Source: Thalassospira sp. UBA1131
GTDB taxonomy: Bacteria > Pseudomonadota > Alphaproteobacteria > Rhodospirillales > Thalassospiraceae
Direction of reading: 5' to 3'
DNA length: 39,305 bases
Assembly: GCF_002311515.1 (NCBI RefSeq)
Contig: NZ_DCAO01000086.1
Location: 1 to 39,305, forward strand
Each line of letters opens with the position of its first letter. The first letter of the stretch is position 1. Of the stretch, positions 30,953-39,305 are shown piece by piece. The position numbers were made by a program, and so were the translations under genes. The notes under the pieces were generated by a model. It saw only the letters and a program-made list of their open reading frames with translations, had not been told where the DNA came from and did not search any database.

Positions 30953-33163
30953 TTAAACGGCTTCGGCCATGAAGGATGGCATCCAGCCTTCATTGAGTTC
31001 ACGCAGTTCGGAAAGCGATACTTTGTCGCCGCCATCAATGACGACGGAATCACCGCCAGCCTGACCGATAATCACGGCTGCGACATTCGCACTTCCAGCA
31101 GCGTTCAGAACCTTGTCCGGATCGCGGGTTGCGATCACGTAGCGGCCCTGATCTTCGCCAAACAGCCATGCGACTTCGCTGCCTGCTTCTGGCAGATGCA
31201 GGTCTGCACCGATATTGCCCGCAAGGCACATCTCGGCAACGGTGACCAGCAGGCCGCCATCGGCGATATCGTGGCAAGTGCGCACCAGACCCAGTTCGAT
31301 CAGTTCACGCACCAGCGTACCGGCACGCTTTTCCGCACCCAGATCGACCGGCGGCGGTGCGCCTTCTTCGCGACCTTCGATGGTCTTGAGATACAGCGAC
31401 TGCCCCAGTTCACCGGTGGCCGCACCGATCATGATCAGCGCGCTGTCATCGCGTTTGATGCCAATCGTTGCATGGTGACCCAGATCAGAAATCAGGCCAA
31501 CGCCGCCAATGGCCGGGGTCGGCATGATGCCAACGCCATTGGTTTCGTTGTAAAGCGACACGTTCCCCGACACGACCGGGAAGTCCAGCGCGATGCAGGC
31601 TTCGCCAATCCCCTGGCAGGCGCCAACGAACTGACCCATGATGCGCGGGCGTTCCGGATTGCCGAAATTCATGTTGTCGGTGATGGCAAGCGGCTTGGCG
31701 CCGGTTGCAACCAGGTTGCGGTATGCTTCGGCTACGGCCTGTTTGCCGCCTTCGACCGGATCGGCCATGACATAGCGCGGGGTACAGTCGGTGGTCGCGG
31801 CAAGGCCCTTGTTCGTGCCTTCGACGCGGACGACGCCAGCATCACCGCCCGGACGGACAATCGTGTTGCCACGGACCAGATGGTCATACTGTTCCCAGAT
31901 CCAGCGACGCGACGCGAGGTCGGGCGATGCGATCAGGGTTTTCAGCGCGTCGATGTGGCTGACCTTGGCCGAAATGCTGTTGGGATCGATGCGATCCTGT
32001 TTCGGGGTCGGTTCCCACGGACGATCATACTCCGGCGATGCTTCGGCCAGCGGATCAATCGGCAGATCCCCGGCAACTTCACCATGCCATTTCAGAACCA
32101 TGCGCTTGGTATCAGTCAGCGTACCGATAACGGCAAAGTCGAGTTCCCATTTGTCAAAGATCGTCTTGGCGGCATCTTCGCAACCGGGTTTCAGAACCAT
32201 CAGCATGCGTTCCTGCGACTCTGAAAGCATCAGCTCATAGGGCGTCATGCCTTCTTCGCGCATCGGAACTTTATCAAGCCAAAGCTCAACACCAACGCCG
32301 CCCTTGGATGCCATTTCGAACGAGGACGAGGTCAGGCCAGCCGCCCCCATATCCTGAATGGCGACGATCATGTCGGTTGCCATCAGTTCAAGGCAGGCTT
32401 CCAGCAGAAGCTTTTCGGTGAACGGGTCACCTACCTGAACGGTAGGACGCTTTTCTTCGCTGTCATCATCAAACTCGGCCGACGCCATGGTCGCGCCATG
32501 AATGCCGTCACGACCGGTTTTCGAGCCGACATAAACCACCGGGTTCCCGATGCCAGCCGCGGCTGAATAGAAGATGTTATCGGTATCGGCCAGACCCACG
32601 GTCATCGCATTGACCAGGATGTTGCCGTTATACGACGCGTGGAAGTTGGTTTCACCGCCAATGGTCGGAACGCCCATGCAGTTGCCATAACCGCCGATGC
32701 CTTCGACCACACCGCTCAGAAGATGGCGGGTTTTCGGATGATCGGGCTCGCCAAAGCGAAGCGCATTGAGGTTCGCGACCGGACGTGCACCCATGGTGAA
32801 CACGTCACGCATGATGCCGCCAACACCGGTTGCCGCCCCCTGATAGGGTTCGATAAAGGACGGGTGGTTGTGGCTTTCCATCTTGAAGACGGCGGCCTGA
32901 CCATCACCGATGTCAATAACACCGGCGTTTTCGCCCGGACCCTGAATGACCCAGTCGGCCTTGGTCGGAAGGGTTTTTAGCCATTTTTTCGACGACTTGT
33001 AGGAGCAGTGCTCAGACCACATGACCGAGAAAATGCCAAGCTCGTTGATGTTGGGTTCGCGACCCATGATTTCGAGAACGAGTTTGTATTCTTCTTCGTT
33101 CAGGCCGTGTTCCTTGACCAGTTCCGGCGTGATCGGGGTGCTGTTGAAATCGTTGGAGCTCAC
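30953..33163 (-). CDS. purL: Phosphoribosylformylglycinamidine synthase subunit PurL
   Basis: ATP-dependent amidation of FGAR to FGAM in purine synthesis. The 736-residue size is the small PurL type, which needs PurS and PurQ; both are encoded directly upstream. Visible motifs are SEHCSYKSSK, FKMESHNHPSFIEPYQGAATGVGG (ATP/metal site), QDMGAAGLTSSS and a second-half repeat DNMNFGNPE. The start is GTG, overlapping the purQ stop as GTGA, so the two are coupled. Confidence 0.97.
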   Translation of the reverse strand: MSSNDFNSTPITPELVKEHGLNEEEYKLVLEIMGREPNINELGIFSVMWSEHCSYKSSKKWLKTLPTKADWVIQGPGENAGVIDIGDGQAAVFKMESHNHPSFIEPYQGAATGVGGIMRDVFTMGARPVANLNALRFGEPDHPKTRHLLSGVVEGIGGYGNCMGVPTIGGETNFHASYNGNILVNAMTVGLADTDNIFYSAAAGIGNPVVYVGSKTGRDGIHGATMASAEFDDDSEEKRPTVQVGDPFTEKLLLEACLELMATDMIVAIQDMGAAGLTSSSFEMASKGGVGVELWLDKVPMREEGMTPYELMLSESQERMLMVLKPGCEDAAKTIFDKWELDFAVIGTLTDTKRMVLKWHGEVAGDLPIDPLAEASPEYDRPWEPTPKQDRIDPNSISAKVSHIDALKTLIASPDLASRRWIWEQYDHLVRGNTIVRPGGDAGVVRVEGTNKGLAATTDCTPRYVMADPVEGGKQAVAEAYRNLVATGAKPLAITDNMNFGNPERPRIMGQFVGACQGIGEACIALDFPVVSGNVSLYNETNGVGIMPTPAIGGVGLISDLGHHATIGIKRDDSALIMIGAATGELGQSLYLKTIEGREEGAPPPVDLGAEKRAGTLVRELIELGLVRTCHDIADGGLLVTVAEMCLAGNIGADLHLPEAGSEVAWLFGEDQGRYVIATRDPDKVLNAAGSANVAAVIIGQAGGDSVVIDGGDKVSLSELRELNEGWMPSFMAEAV

Positions 33164-33849
33164 GATGCTGCCTCCACCATGCTTTTGAACAGATTGCGGC
33201 CATCGGTGCCACCATGCAGCGGATCGATTGCGTTCTCGGGGTGGGGCATCATGCCAAGGACGTTGCCCGCCTCGTTGATGATGCCGGCAATGTTGCGCTG
33301 GGAACCATTGAGGTTGGTTGCCGGATCCACTTTGCCATCCACATCGCAGTAACGCAGAACAACGCGACCTTCGCCTTCAAGGCGGTCAAGCGTGTCGCTG
33401 TCGGCAAAATAGTTGCCGTCGTGATGGGCGACCGGATATTCGACAATCTCGCCGGCGCCATAAAGATTGGTAAAGCGCGTCTCGGCGTTTTCGACTTTCA
33501 GATGCGTGTTCTTGCAGATGAATTTCAGGCTGGCATTGCGCATCAGCGCACCGGGCAGAAGGCCTGCTTCGGTCAGGATCTGGAAGCCGTTGCACACGCC
33601 AATGGTGGTCACACCCTGTTTGGCACGTTCGGCAACCGCACGCATGATCGGCGACTTGGCCGCCATGGCGCCACAACGCAAATAGTCGCCATAGGAAAAG
33701 CCACCCGGGACCATGATGATGTCGGTCTTTGGCAGCTCGGTGTCGCCATGCCAGACCAGGGTGGGCTCGGTGCCGGTGGCCTGTTTGAGTGCTGCGATGG
33801 CGTCATTCTCCCGGTTGATGCCGGGAAACAGGATGACAGCGGATTTCAT
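33160..33849 (-). CDS. purQ: Phosphoribosylformylglycinamidine synthase subunit PurQ
   Basis: Glutaminase subunit supplying ammonia to PurL. The 229-residue class I amidotransferase has the complete triad: Cys86 in GVCNGFQ, and His203 and Glu205 in MPHPEN. It also has the oxyanion loop VPGGFSYGDYLRCG. The stop overlaps purL by four bases. purS lies 86 bases upstream on the same strand. Confidence 0.97.
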   Translation of the reverse strand: MKSAVILFPGINRENDAIAALKQATGTEPTLVWHGDTELPKTDIIMVPGGFSYGDYLRCGAMAAKSPIMRAVAERAKQGVTTIGVCNGFQILTEAGLLPGALMRNASLKFICKNTHLKVENAETRFTNLYGAGEIVEYPVAHHDGNYFADSDTLDRLEGEGRVVLRYCDVDGKVDPATNLNGSQRNIAGIINEAGNVLGMMPHPENAIDPLHGGTDGRNLFKSMVEAAS

Positions 33850-33935
33850 GAAATACCGTCTCTTGATTAGTGTCGGTTACTTAATCCCGATAGACAAAGG
33901 CCCTGCCGTGACAAGACCCCGCCCGCCACGGGCGA

Positions 33936-34175
33936 TCAGGCCAGCTCGATGCTGTAATCTTCGATCACGGTATTGGCGAGAAGCTTCTCGCACATTTCCT
34001 TGACCTCGGCTTCGGCCTTGGCGGCATCGGTGCCATCCAGTTCGAGTTCGATGAATTTGCCCTGGCGGACGTCATTGACGCCATCAAAACCCAGGCCCTG
34101 AAGGGCGTGGTGAACGGCTTTGCCCTGCGGGTCGAGAACGCCGTTCTTCAGGGTGACATGAACACGTGCTTTCAC
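33936..34175 (-). CDS. purS: Phosphoribosylformylglycinamidine synthase subunit PurS
   Basis: Small bridging subunit that holds PurL and PurQ together. The 79-residue protein begins KARVHVTLKNGVLDPQGKAV and contains GFDGVNDVRQGKFIELEL, both consensus for PurS. The start is GTG at 34175 with AAGGAG before it; an upstream frame (to 34250) adds 25 residues with no similarity to the family. A hairpin separates it from purC. Confidence 0.94.
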   Translation of the reverse strand: MKARVHVTLKNGVLDPQGKAVHHALQGLGFDGVNDVRQGKFIELELDGTDAAKAEAEVKEMCEKLLANTVIEDYSIELA

Positions 34176-34271
34176 GAGAAGCTCCTTTAAGTTCGCATGC
34201 GCGGGTCTCGCGCGGGGTTCTGTTTGCAAACAAAACGCTGTCGGACACAAACGGCCGACCAGCCATAAGAA

Positions 34272-34293
34272 AAGGCCGCGCGAGCGCGGCCTT
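34272..34293 (-). terminator. Hairpin between purC and purS
   Basis: A perfect 9-base stem AAGGCCGCG/CGCGGCCTT with a 4-base loop, followed on the reverse strand by TTTTCTT. It lies seven bases after the purC stop, inside the pur gene run. It may partially terminate, or protect the purC mRNA end. Confidence 0.75.
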
Positions 34294-34299
34294 GGGGTG

Positions 34300-35064
34300 T
34301 TATTTGGTTTCGTCTTTTTTAAGCTGCTCTATTTCGGCGGACTCAGGGAGGACACCAAGACGGCGTGCGACTTCCTGATAGGCCTCTTCGACACCGCCGA
34401 GATCGCGGCGGAAGCGGTCCTTGTCCATCTTTTCGTTGGTGATCGCATCCCAAAGACGGCAGTTATCCGGGCTGAATTCATCGGCCAGGACCAACTGCGG
34501 GAAGTCGCCTTCCCAGACGCGGCCGAACTCAAGCTTGAAATCAACCAGCTTCAGACCAATACCGCGCATCAGACCACACAGGTAGTCATTGACGCGAAGG
34601 GTCATGCCGACAATTTCCTCAAGCTCTTCAGCACCTGCCCAACCCAGAGCGAGGATATGTTCATCAGACACCAGCGGGTCGCCCAGCGCATCGTCCTTGT
34701 AATAGAACTCGACGATCGGGCGCGGTAGGCGTTCACCTTCTTCGAGGCCAAGACGTTTGGCCATCGAACCGGCAACGATATTGCGGACCACGACTTCGAT
34801 CGGAACAATTTCGCATTTTTTGCAAAGCTGTTCGCGCATGTTCAGGCGGCGAATGAAGTGAGTCGGAATGCCGATTTCTGCCAGACGGGTCATGACGAAT
34901 TCGGTGATCATGTTGTTCAGGACACCCTTGCCGGCAATGGTGCCGCGCTTCTGGGCGTTGAACGCCGTGGCGTCGTCCTTGAAATACTGAATGATCGTTC
35001 CGGGCTCTGTACCTTCGTAAAGAACCTTGGCTTTACCCTCGTAGATGGGCTGCTTTCTGGACAT
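34300..35064 (-). CDS. purC: Phosphoribosylaminoimidazole-succinocarboxamide synthase
   Basis: Joins aspartate to CAIR to give SAICAR in purine synthesis. The 254 residues show the family start KQPIYEGKAKVLYEGTEPG, the signature IEVVVRNIVAGSM, KLVDFKLEFGR and DEFSPDNCRLWD. The family length fits. It is the first gene of purC-purS-purQ-purL, with a promoter at 35130-35158. Confidence 0.97.
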   Translation of the reverse strand: MSRKQPIYEGKAKVLYEGTEPGTIIQYFKDDATAFNAQKRGTIAGKGVLNNMITEFVMTRLAEIGIPTHFIRRLNMREQLCKKCEIVPIEVVVRNIVAGSMAKRLGLEEGERLPRPIVEFYYKDDALGDPLVSDEHILALGWAGAEELEEIVGMTLRVNDYLCGLMRGIGLKLVDFKLEFGRVWEGDFPQLVLADEFSPDNCRLWDAITNEKMDKDRFRRDLGGVEEAYQEVARRLGVLPESAEIEQLKKDETK

Positions 35065-35129
35065 TGGCGGGATCTTTCACATCTAGGCCCGCCGTCCGAC
35101 GCAGCAGGCACCCTGAAATTCGCGCCCTC

Positions 35130-35158
35130 CGTATAGCAGTGCTTGGCGAGAAACTCAA
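35130..35158 (-). promoter_or_regulatory. Promoter of purC
   Basis: On the reverse strand TTGAGT (35153-35158) and TATACG (35130-35135) are 17 bases apart. The predicted start lies near 35122, about 58 bases before the purC ATG. Confidence 0.5.
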
Positions 35159-35286
35159 TTGTCGCTTAAGCTCTATTTATGCAAACTTGATAATCGAAAT
35201 TTGCAACCGTCAGCATCTGTATCGCAGAGCGGCCGAATTGCGGCGGTAACCTGTTGAACTGAAAAGGCGTTGATCGCCATCTGCTG

Positions 35287-36066
35287 TTAGACGTCGACCG
35301 GATGGAACGGTGTTTTGTCGGGCTGGCCTTCGGCAAACAGCCAGACCGGTCGCCTCGGCAGTTCATGTTCGCTTGTGGGAATCGCGGGAAGCCCGATCAG
35401 CGACGAACAGATGGTCTCAAATCCGATATTGCTGCGCACCAGCATGGCATCGGCACGGATGTCATGGTGATCGGGGTCCGGGGCCTCTGTCCCGGTATCA
35501 GCCAAAAGCGCCTGCCAGGCAAACCAGTCATCGGCTTCGGGGTGCGGAGCCGGGGCACTGACAAAGCGCGGCAGATTGCGTTTGGTTCGCGCACTGTTTT
35601 GCGTGTCATTAAGGTCATGGGCGGTCAGAATCGAAAGGCCTTCGGGGATTTCGGTAATTTCGATCTTGCCCGTGCCGCGGTTTGCCAGCCAATAGGCATC
35701 GCGGTTATCGGCGATCACCATGTTAAACGGGCGATAGGCATCGCCATCAAGTTCGGCAAGGGCCTGCGCGGCGTCAATCGCGTCGGCATGGTCAAGTGCC
35801 TCAAGCGGCAACTCGCCGCGTGATCGTTTGCCATCGGCAGGGCCCAGCGTGCCATAGCGGTTGAGAACGGCGGCAACCACGCCGTCCTCATTGACACCAA
35901 GCCAGGTTCCCCCGGCGGTTTCGTCCAAGCCTGCGATGACATCAGGGCGGTCTTCCCAGTGGCGCGCAGGCGCCTTCCAGGGACGGTTATTCATTTCATC
36001 GCGATTGGCGCCAATGATCACCGGCCAATCATGGTCGGGGCGGCGTAAAATAATGACTGTACACAT
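35287..36066 (-). CDS. NRDE (TANGO2-like) family protein
   Basis: A 259-residue protein starting MCTVII with the family-naming motif GANRDE near residue 23. It also has WLGVNEDGVVAAVLNRYG, as in bacterial NRDE proteins and eukaryotic TANGO2. The conserved Cys2 after the initiator methionine suggests an Ntn-hydrolase-like fold, though activity is unproven; TANGO2-type proteins have been linked to haem and lipid handling. ATG 36066 gives the conserved Cys2; the upstream in-frame start at 36078 would bury it. It lies upstream of purC on the same strand and diverges from the zeta gene. Confidence 0.88.
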   Translation of the reverse strand: MCTVIILRRPDHDWPVIIGANRDEMNNRPWKAPARHWEDRPDVIAGLDETAGGTWLGVNEDGVVAAVLNRYGTLGPADGKRSRGELPLEALDHADAIDAAQALAELDGDAYRPFNMVIADNRDAYWLANRGTGKIEITEIPEGLSILTAHDLNDTQNSARTKRNLPRFVSAPAPHPEADDWFAWQALLADTGTEAPDPDHHDIRADAMLVRSNIGFETICSSLIGLPAIPTSEHELPRRPVWLFAEGQPDKTPFHPVDV

Positions 36067-36230
36067 GAGCCAGATCAAAGCGTGCTGAACCGCACTTTGT
36101 CAAATTCAAAAGTATAAGCCAAACAAGTGAAATCGGTGTCGTTTGTTGTCATATAAAATGCTATGACAGACAATGGCTTGACCGGTTTGGCTCCGATGAC
36201 AATATGACCAGCTTACAGGAGGAATCGATA

Positions 36231-36548
36231 ATGAGCAGCTTTAATGATCGTGAACGCGGGTTTGAAGCAAAGTACAGCTTTGATCTTGAACAGGATTTTC
36301 GCGTCGAAACCCATCTTTATAAAATGCTGATCCAGTGGGCTGGCGAACAGATGGGCATGTCCCCCGAAGAATGTCAGGATTACACGCGCAAGATCATTGG
36401 CGAGGTTGTTGCCAACCCGCGCGAAAACGGTGTTGTTGCCCTGTTGCTGGCCGATTTTGGACGCAAAAATATCGACGTCACAGCCTCTGCCTTGAATGTA
36501 AAGCTCGAAGAACTACGTCCGGTTGCGCGTGCAGAAGTACTGTCGTGA
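36231..36548 (+). CDS. DUF1476 protein, F1-ATPase inhibitor zeta subunit
   Basis: A 105-residue helical protein with the DUF1476 start FNDRERGFEAKYSFDLEQDFR. The family was identified as the zeta subunit of alphaproteobacterial F1FO-ATP synthase. There its N-terminal helix blocks ATP hydrolysis, in the manner of mitochondrial IF1. The rest forms a helical bundle ending VARAEVLS. ATG 36231 is preceded by AGGAGG; nine extra codons from 36204 lack support. It sits beside the purine genes, a recurring alphaproteobacterial arrangement. Confidence 0.87.
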   Translation: MSSFNDRERGFEAKYSFDLEQDFRVETHLYKMLIQWAGEQMGMSPEECQDYTRKIIGEVVANPRENGVVALLLADFGRKNIDVTASALNVKLEELRPVARAEVLS

Positions 36549-36713
36549 TTGTGCGCTAGTGCATCTGCTTGGAAAACTTCTCGTTTGCTAATATGTGCAG
36601 CCTTACGTATCCTGAGCTCCCCAGACCGAAAAATTGAGTAGGTGCAACCTTTTGGTGTGGTATCCTTCGCAGGTAGGTGAAGGAGCCGATTAGGTAGATG
36701 AAAGGCGACAGCA

Positions 36714-37391
36714 TTGCGTATCCTTTTGGCGGACGATCACGATCTTGTTCGTGAGGCAATCTCGCTACTGTTCCAACAGTATTTCGATGACTGTGAAGTG
36801 GCCGAAGCAGGGGCATTGGACCCCGCACTCGAGCTGATAGCAGCCAATAACACATTCGATCTGGTGCTGCTTGATCTGCGCATGCCGGGGATGAATGGAC
36901 TTGAAGGTTTGAAGCGCACCTTGGAGAAGGTGGCAGATTCGACCTTTGTGGTTCTGCTTTCTGGCGCATATCGAAGTGAAGATGTCCGCAAGGCGCTTGA
37001 GGCCGGTGCGCATGGCTTTATTCCCAAGACCCTGCGTGGGCAGGCCTTGGCAAATGCAGTGCAACTGGTTCTGGCTGGCGACAAATACCTGCCATCGTCG
37101 ATTCTGAACGACATGAATGACAACATGTCAGGCGGGGGTGATGGCGAAGGTCGCCTTGCCGGCGGCTTTGGCAGTGAGGGCGATTTTGGCCGTCTGACAC
37201 CGCGTGAACGTGAAGTTCTCGCACTGCTGTCAGAAGGACGTCCGAACAAGGACATTGCCCGTCACCTTGATCTGCGCGAAATCACCGTGAAGTACCATCT
37301 GAAAAACATCTATCGCAAACTGAACGTCTCGAACCGTGCGCAAGCCGTAAAAATGGCTCTTGAAGATATGGCGCGGTCCGGAACTTTGTAG
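36714..37391 (+). CDS. NarL/FixJ-family response regulator (orphan)
   Basis: A 225-residue two-domain regulator. The receiver domain has the acidic pocket (ADDHD), the phospho-acceptor Asp54 (LLDLRMPGMNG) and Lys105 (GFIPKT). A Gly-rich linker (about 135-158) leads to a LuxR-type helix-turn-helix (LTPREREVLALLSEG...NIYRKLNVSNRAQAV). The start must be TTG at 36714, since an in-frame TGA lies at 36699-36701; AAAGG precedes it. No histidine kinase is in the window, so its partner and target are unknown. Confidence 0.9.
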   Translation: MRILLADDHDLVREAISLLFQQYFDDCEVAEAGALDPALELIAANNTFDLVLLDLRMPGMNGLEGLKRTLEKVADSTFVVLLSGAYRSEDVRKALEAGAHGFIPKTLRGQALANAVQLVLAGDKYLPSSILNDMNDNMSGGGDGEGRLAGGFGSEGDFGRLTPREREVLALLSEGRPNKDIARHLDLREITVKYHLKNIYRKLNVSNRAQAVKMALEDMARSGTL

Positions 37392-37430
37392 TAAGTTCAA
37401 CAAAGGCAGCTCAGTTTGGCGCTCAAATCC

Positions 37431-37457
37431 CGGCTCGTGATTTCACGGGCCGTTTTT
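37431..37457 (+). terminator. Terminator of the response-regulator gene
   Basis: A 9-pair stem CGGCTCGTG/CACGGGCCG (one T-G pair) with loop ATTT, followed by six T. Confidence 0.88.
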
Positions 37458-37513
37458 TGTTGGTTGAACCGGCTTTTCTCCCTCGTCATTGAAAACGAAA
37501 CGAGGAAAAACAT

Positions 37514-38209
37514 ATGACCGTCACCATCGCACTTGTCGGCGATTATAACCCGAACGTTACCGCGCATCAGGCCATCCCGAAGGCCCTGGACTTGGCCGCC
37601 GAAAATCTTGGACTTACCGTCACATTTGACTGGGTCGCGACATCCGACATTGATTGCCCTGATGCCCAAGCCCTTGATGGCTATAACGGGATCTGGTGCG
37701 TGCCTGCCAGCCCGTATCAAAGCTTTGACGGTGCGCTTTCCGCAATTCGGCGTGCGCGTGAAAACCGGATTGCCTTCCTGGGAACCTGTGGCGGATATCA
37801 ACATGCGATCCTGGAATATGCCCGTAATGTTCTTGGTCTTTCCGATGCGGCAAATGCGGAAATCGACCCGGATGCGGATTTGCCCCTGATCGCGCCGCTT
37901 AGCTGTGCGTTGATTGATCAGGATGGTGGGATCGACCTTGCGGAAAACAGTGTAATCCGCGATGTCTGTGGCACAGCGCATTTGACGGAAACCTATCGCT
38001 GCTCATTCGGGTTTAACCCGGAATATGCCCATGTGCTTGATGGCCGGGATCTTCAGATTGTGGCCTGGGATCAGGATCGTGATCCGCGTGCGATTGAGCT
38101 TCGCGGTCATCCGTTCTTTATTGGTACCGCGTTTCAGCCCGAACGTGCCGCACTTCGGGGTGAAGACCATCCATTGATCAACGCATTCGTCCGTGCAGCT
38201 GCGGGCTAA
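37514..38209 (+). CDS. CTP-synthase-like class I glutamine amidotransferase domain protein
   Basis: A 231-residue free-standing protein resembling the C-terminal amidotransferase part of CTP synthase (VALVGDY start, then HQAIPKAL). Cys92 sits in GTCGGYQHAILEYARNVLG, the nucleophile elbow. The usual His-Pro-Glu of the triad reads Gln-Pro-Glu (FQPE, Gln208, Glu210), so ordinary glutaminase activity is doubtful. I recall this Gln as a feature of the group annotated 'CTP synthase C-terminal region-related (seleno)protein'. The ATG is preceded by GAGGAAAAAC. Function unknown. Confidence 0.82.
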   Translation: MTVTIALVGDYNPNVTAHQAIPKALDLAAENLGLTVTFDWVATSDIDCPDAQALDGYNGIWCVPASPYQSFDGALSAIRRARENRIAFLGTCGGYQHAILEYARNVLGLSDAANAEIDPDADLPLIAPLSCALIDQDGGIDLAENSVIRDVCGTAHLTETYRCSFGFNPEYAHVLDGRDLQIVAWDQDRDPRAIELRGHPFFIGTAFQPERAALRGEDHPLINAFVRAAAG

Positions 38210-38260
38210 CAAGCTTTTGAAGGTCCCCTGCAGACGTGATGTGTGCGGGGGCCTGATTTA

Positions 38261-39184
38261 TCAGCTTTGCTGTGATGGCACATTTGTCATGTGGCGTTGC
38301 ATCGGTGGGGTGCGTCCCGATTGCATCACGACAACCCCGGTCAGGATTGCCATCAGCGCAATCAGATCAAGCAACTGCACGCTTTCCCCTAAAATCAGTG
38401 AGCCGGTCAAAACGGCGATAATCGGCGGGATATAGGTCACGCTTGCCGCTTTGACCGCACCAAGATTTTCGACAACGAAGTAATAACACAAATACGCAAA
38501 GCCGGTGCCAAACAGACCAAGCCCAAAGAACAGACCAAGGGCGATCCAGCCATTGTCAAAGATCGCGCTGGCGCCGTTAAAGTCGGTGGTAACCAGCAAT
38601 GTCAGCGCGGCAATACCCAATTGATAGGTGCAAAGTGCAAGGGGCGAAATGCCAAGCGGGCTTAAGAACCGGCGGGCATAGACAAAGGACAGACCAACGC
38701 ATAAGGACCCAAGTCCGATATAACCAACCCCGGCCAAATCGCTTGCCGAAACGCTTGCGTCCCAGGGGCGCGCAATCATCGCAACCCCGATAAAGCCAAC
38801 CCCCAATCCAACAAGCGAGCGACGATTAACAGGCTCATCGCGCAAAAAGGCCGCTGCGGTGATAAAGGAAATCATCGGAATGGCACCACTCAGCATCCCG
38901 GCAAGGCTGGATGGCAAAAGCTGAATGCCCTTGGCAAAGCTGGAATAATAAAGACTGCCCGCCAGAACCGACATCACGATAAAATGGTGGGTAAAGCGCA
39001 AATGCCGCCATTTAAGTTTTCGCCCGATCAGGGCTGCGGCAAAAACCGGCAGGAACCCCATAAACACGCGAACGGCGGCAATCTGGGTTGGGGTGATCAG
39101 CGTGCTGGCGCTTTTGTTAAACAGAAACGTCATGCCCCAGGCAAGGGCCAAAAACCCGAACACGATATAGGCTTTGTTTTTCAT
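38261..39184 (-). CDS. EamA (DMT superfamily) transporter
   Basis: A 307-residue membrane protein with ten hydrophobic segments arranged as two EamA repeats. The first begins AYIVFGFLALAWGMTFLF and the second GVGYIGLGSLCVGLSFVYARR. The end of the second repeat (PPIIAVLTGSLILGESV) is typical of drug/metabolite exporters. The substrate is unknown. ATG 39184 gives the usual short N-terminus before segment 1; the in-frame ATG at 39211 is possible, and neither has a strong ribosome-binding site. Confidence 0.85.
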   Translation of the reverse strand: MKNKAYIVFGFLALAWGMTFLFNKSASTLITPTQIAAVRVFMGFLPVFAAALIGRKLKWRHLRFTHHFIVMSVLAGSLYYSSFAKGIQLLPSSLAGMLSGAIPMISFITAAAFLRDEPVNRRSLVGLGVGFIGVAMIARPWDASVSASDLAGVGYIGLGSLCVGLSFVYARRFLSPLGISPLALCTYQLGIAALTLLVTTDFNGASAIFDNGWIALGLFFGLGLFGTGFAYLCYYFVVENLGAVKAASVTYIPPIIAVLTGSLILGESVQLLDLIALMAILTGVVVMQSGRTPPMQRHMTNVPSQQS

Positions 39185-39305
39185 GGTGGCGGACCAGTTT
39201 GGAAAAATCATGGCCCATTTTCATAATTCCCGGTAGTTTTCACAAATCATACTATCTGGATTATGAAATAGAAAAAATGCATTATGGGATCATATCCGCC
39301 ACTTA

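Noticed and set aside
39277..39305. Possible start of a divergent gene at the window edge (ATG at 39277)
   Set aside because: Only nine codons are visible and the ribosome-binding site is weak; cannot be supported.

Overview
The window reads as a continuous piece of alphaproteobacterial chromosome, most likely a Rhodospirillales marine bacterium of the Thalassospira type. This rests on gene order and family content: hisD-UPF0262-phosphatase, maf-RNase E/G-yacG, miaA next to serB, hflK-hflC-DUF2065-Do protease, and purC-purS-purQ-purL beside a DUF1476 (F1-ATPase zeta) gene. The genus is an inference from protein style, not a search result. Nearly all of it is core housekeeping DNA. There is no prophage, insertion sequence, CRISPR array or integrase.

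Layout. Positions 1-9.4 kb: the end of a UDP-glucuronate epimerase-like gene, two identical tandem tRNA-Thr genes, a small basic protein, dcd, murA, hisG-hisD, UPF0262, a low-molecular-weight phosphatase, a GNAT acetyltransferase, infA, the maf-RNase E/G-yacG operon and tRNA-Phe. 9.4-19 kb is more accessory: a lipoprotein, a CYTH-CHAD protein translationally coupled to an unknown membrane-anchored protein, photolyase, a MocR-type regulator divergent from a flavin-binding PNPOx-like protein, psuG and an MFS transporter. 19-24.3 kb: the branched-chain amino acid genes ilvI-ilvN-ilvC downstream of miaA, and an unknown AT-rich membrane protein wedged between miaA and serB. 24.3-31 kb: serB, Do-type protease, DUF2065, hflK-hflC and mrp. 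31-36.5 kb: the purine genes purC-purS-purQ-purL, an NRDE protein and the zeta subunit. 36.7 kb to the end: an orphan NarL/FixJ regulator, a glutamine-amidotransferase-like protein and an EamA transporter.

The most unusual content is non-coding. A 264-bp element (17306-17569) is closed by 32-base inverted repeats matching at 30 positions. Inside, two further hairpin domains abut the closing stem exactly, so that it would fold as a three-way junction. A second, unrelated element (29426-29591) has perfect 21-base inverted repeats enclosing two hairpins between the divergent hflK and mrp genes. Other structures are a 17-base-pair hairpin between the MocR gene and photolyase, and an attenuator-like run of four alternating complementary segments between miaA and ilvI.

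At protein level, the MocR regulator has arginine where the PLP-binding lysine should be, the RNase E/G homologue lacks the zinc-link cysteines, and the amidotransferase-like protein has glutamine for the catalytic histidine. All homology statements come from reading motifs; no search was run.
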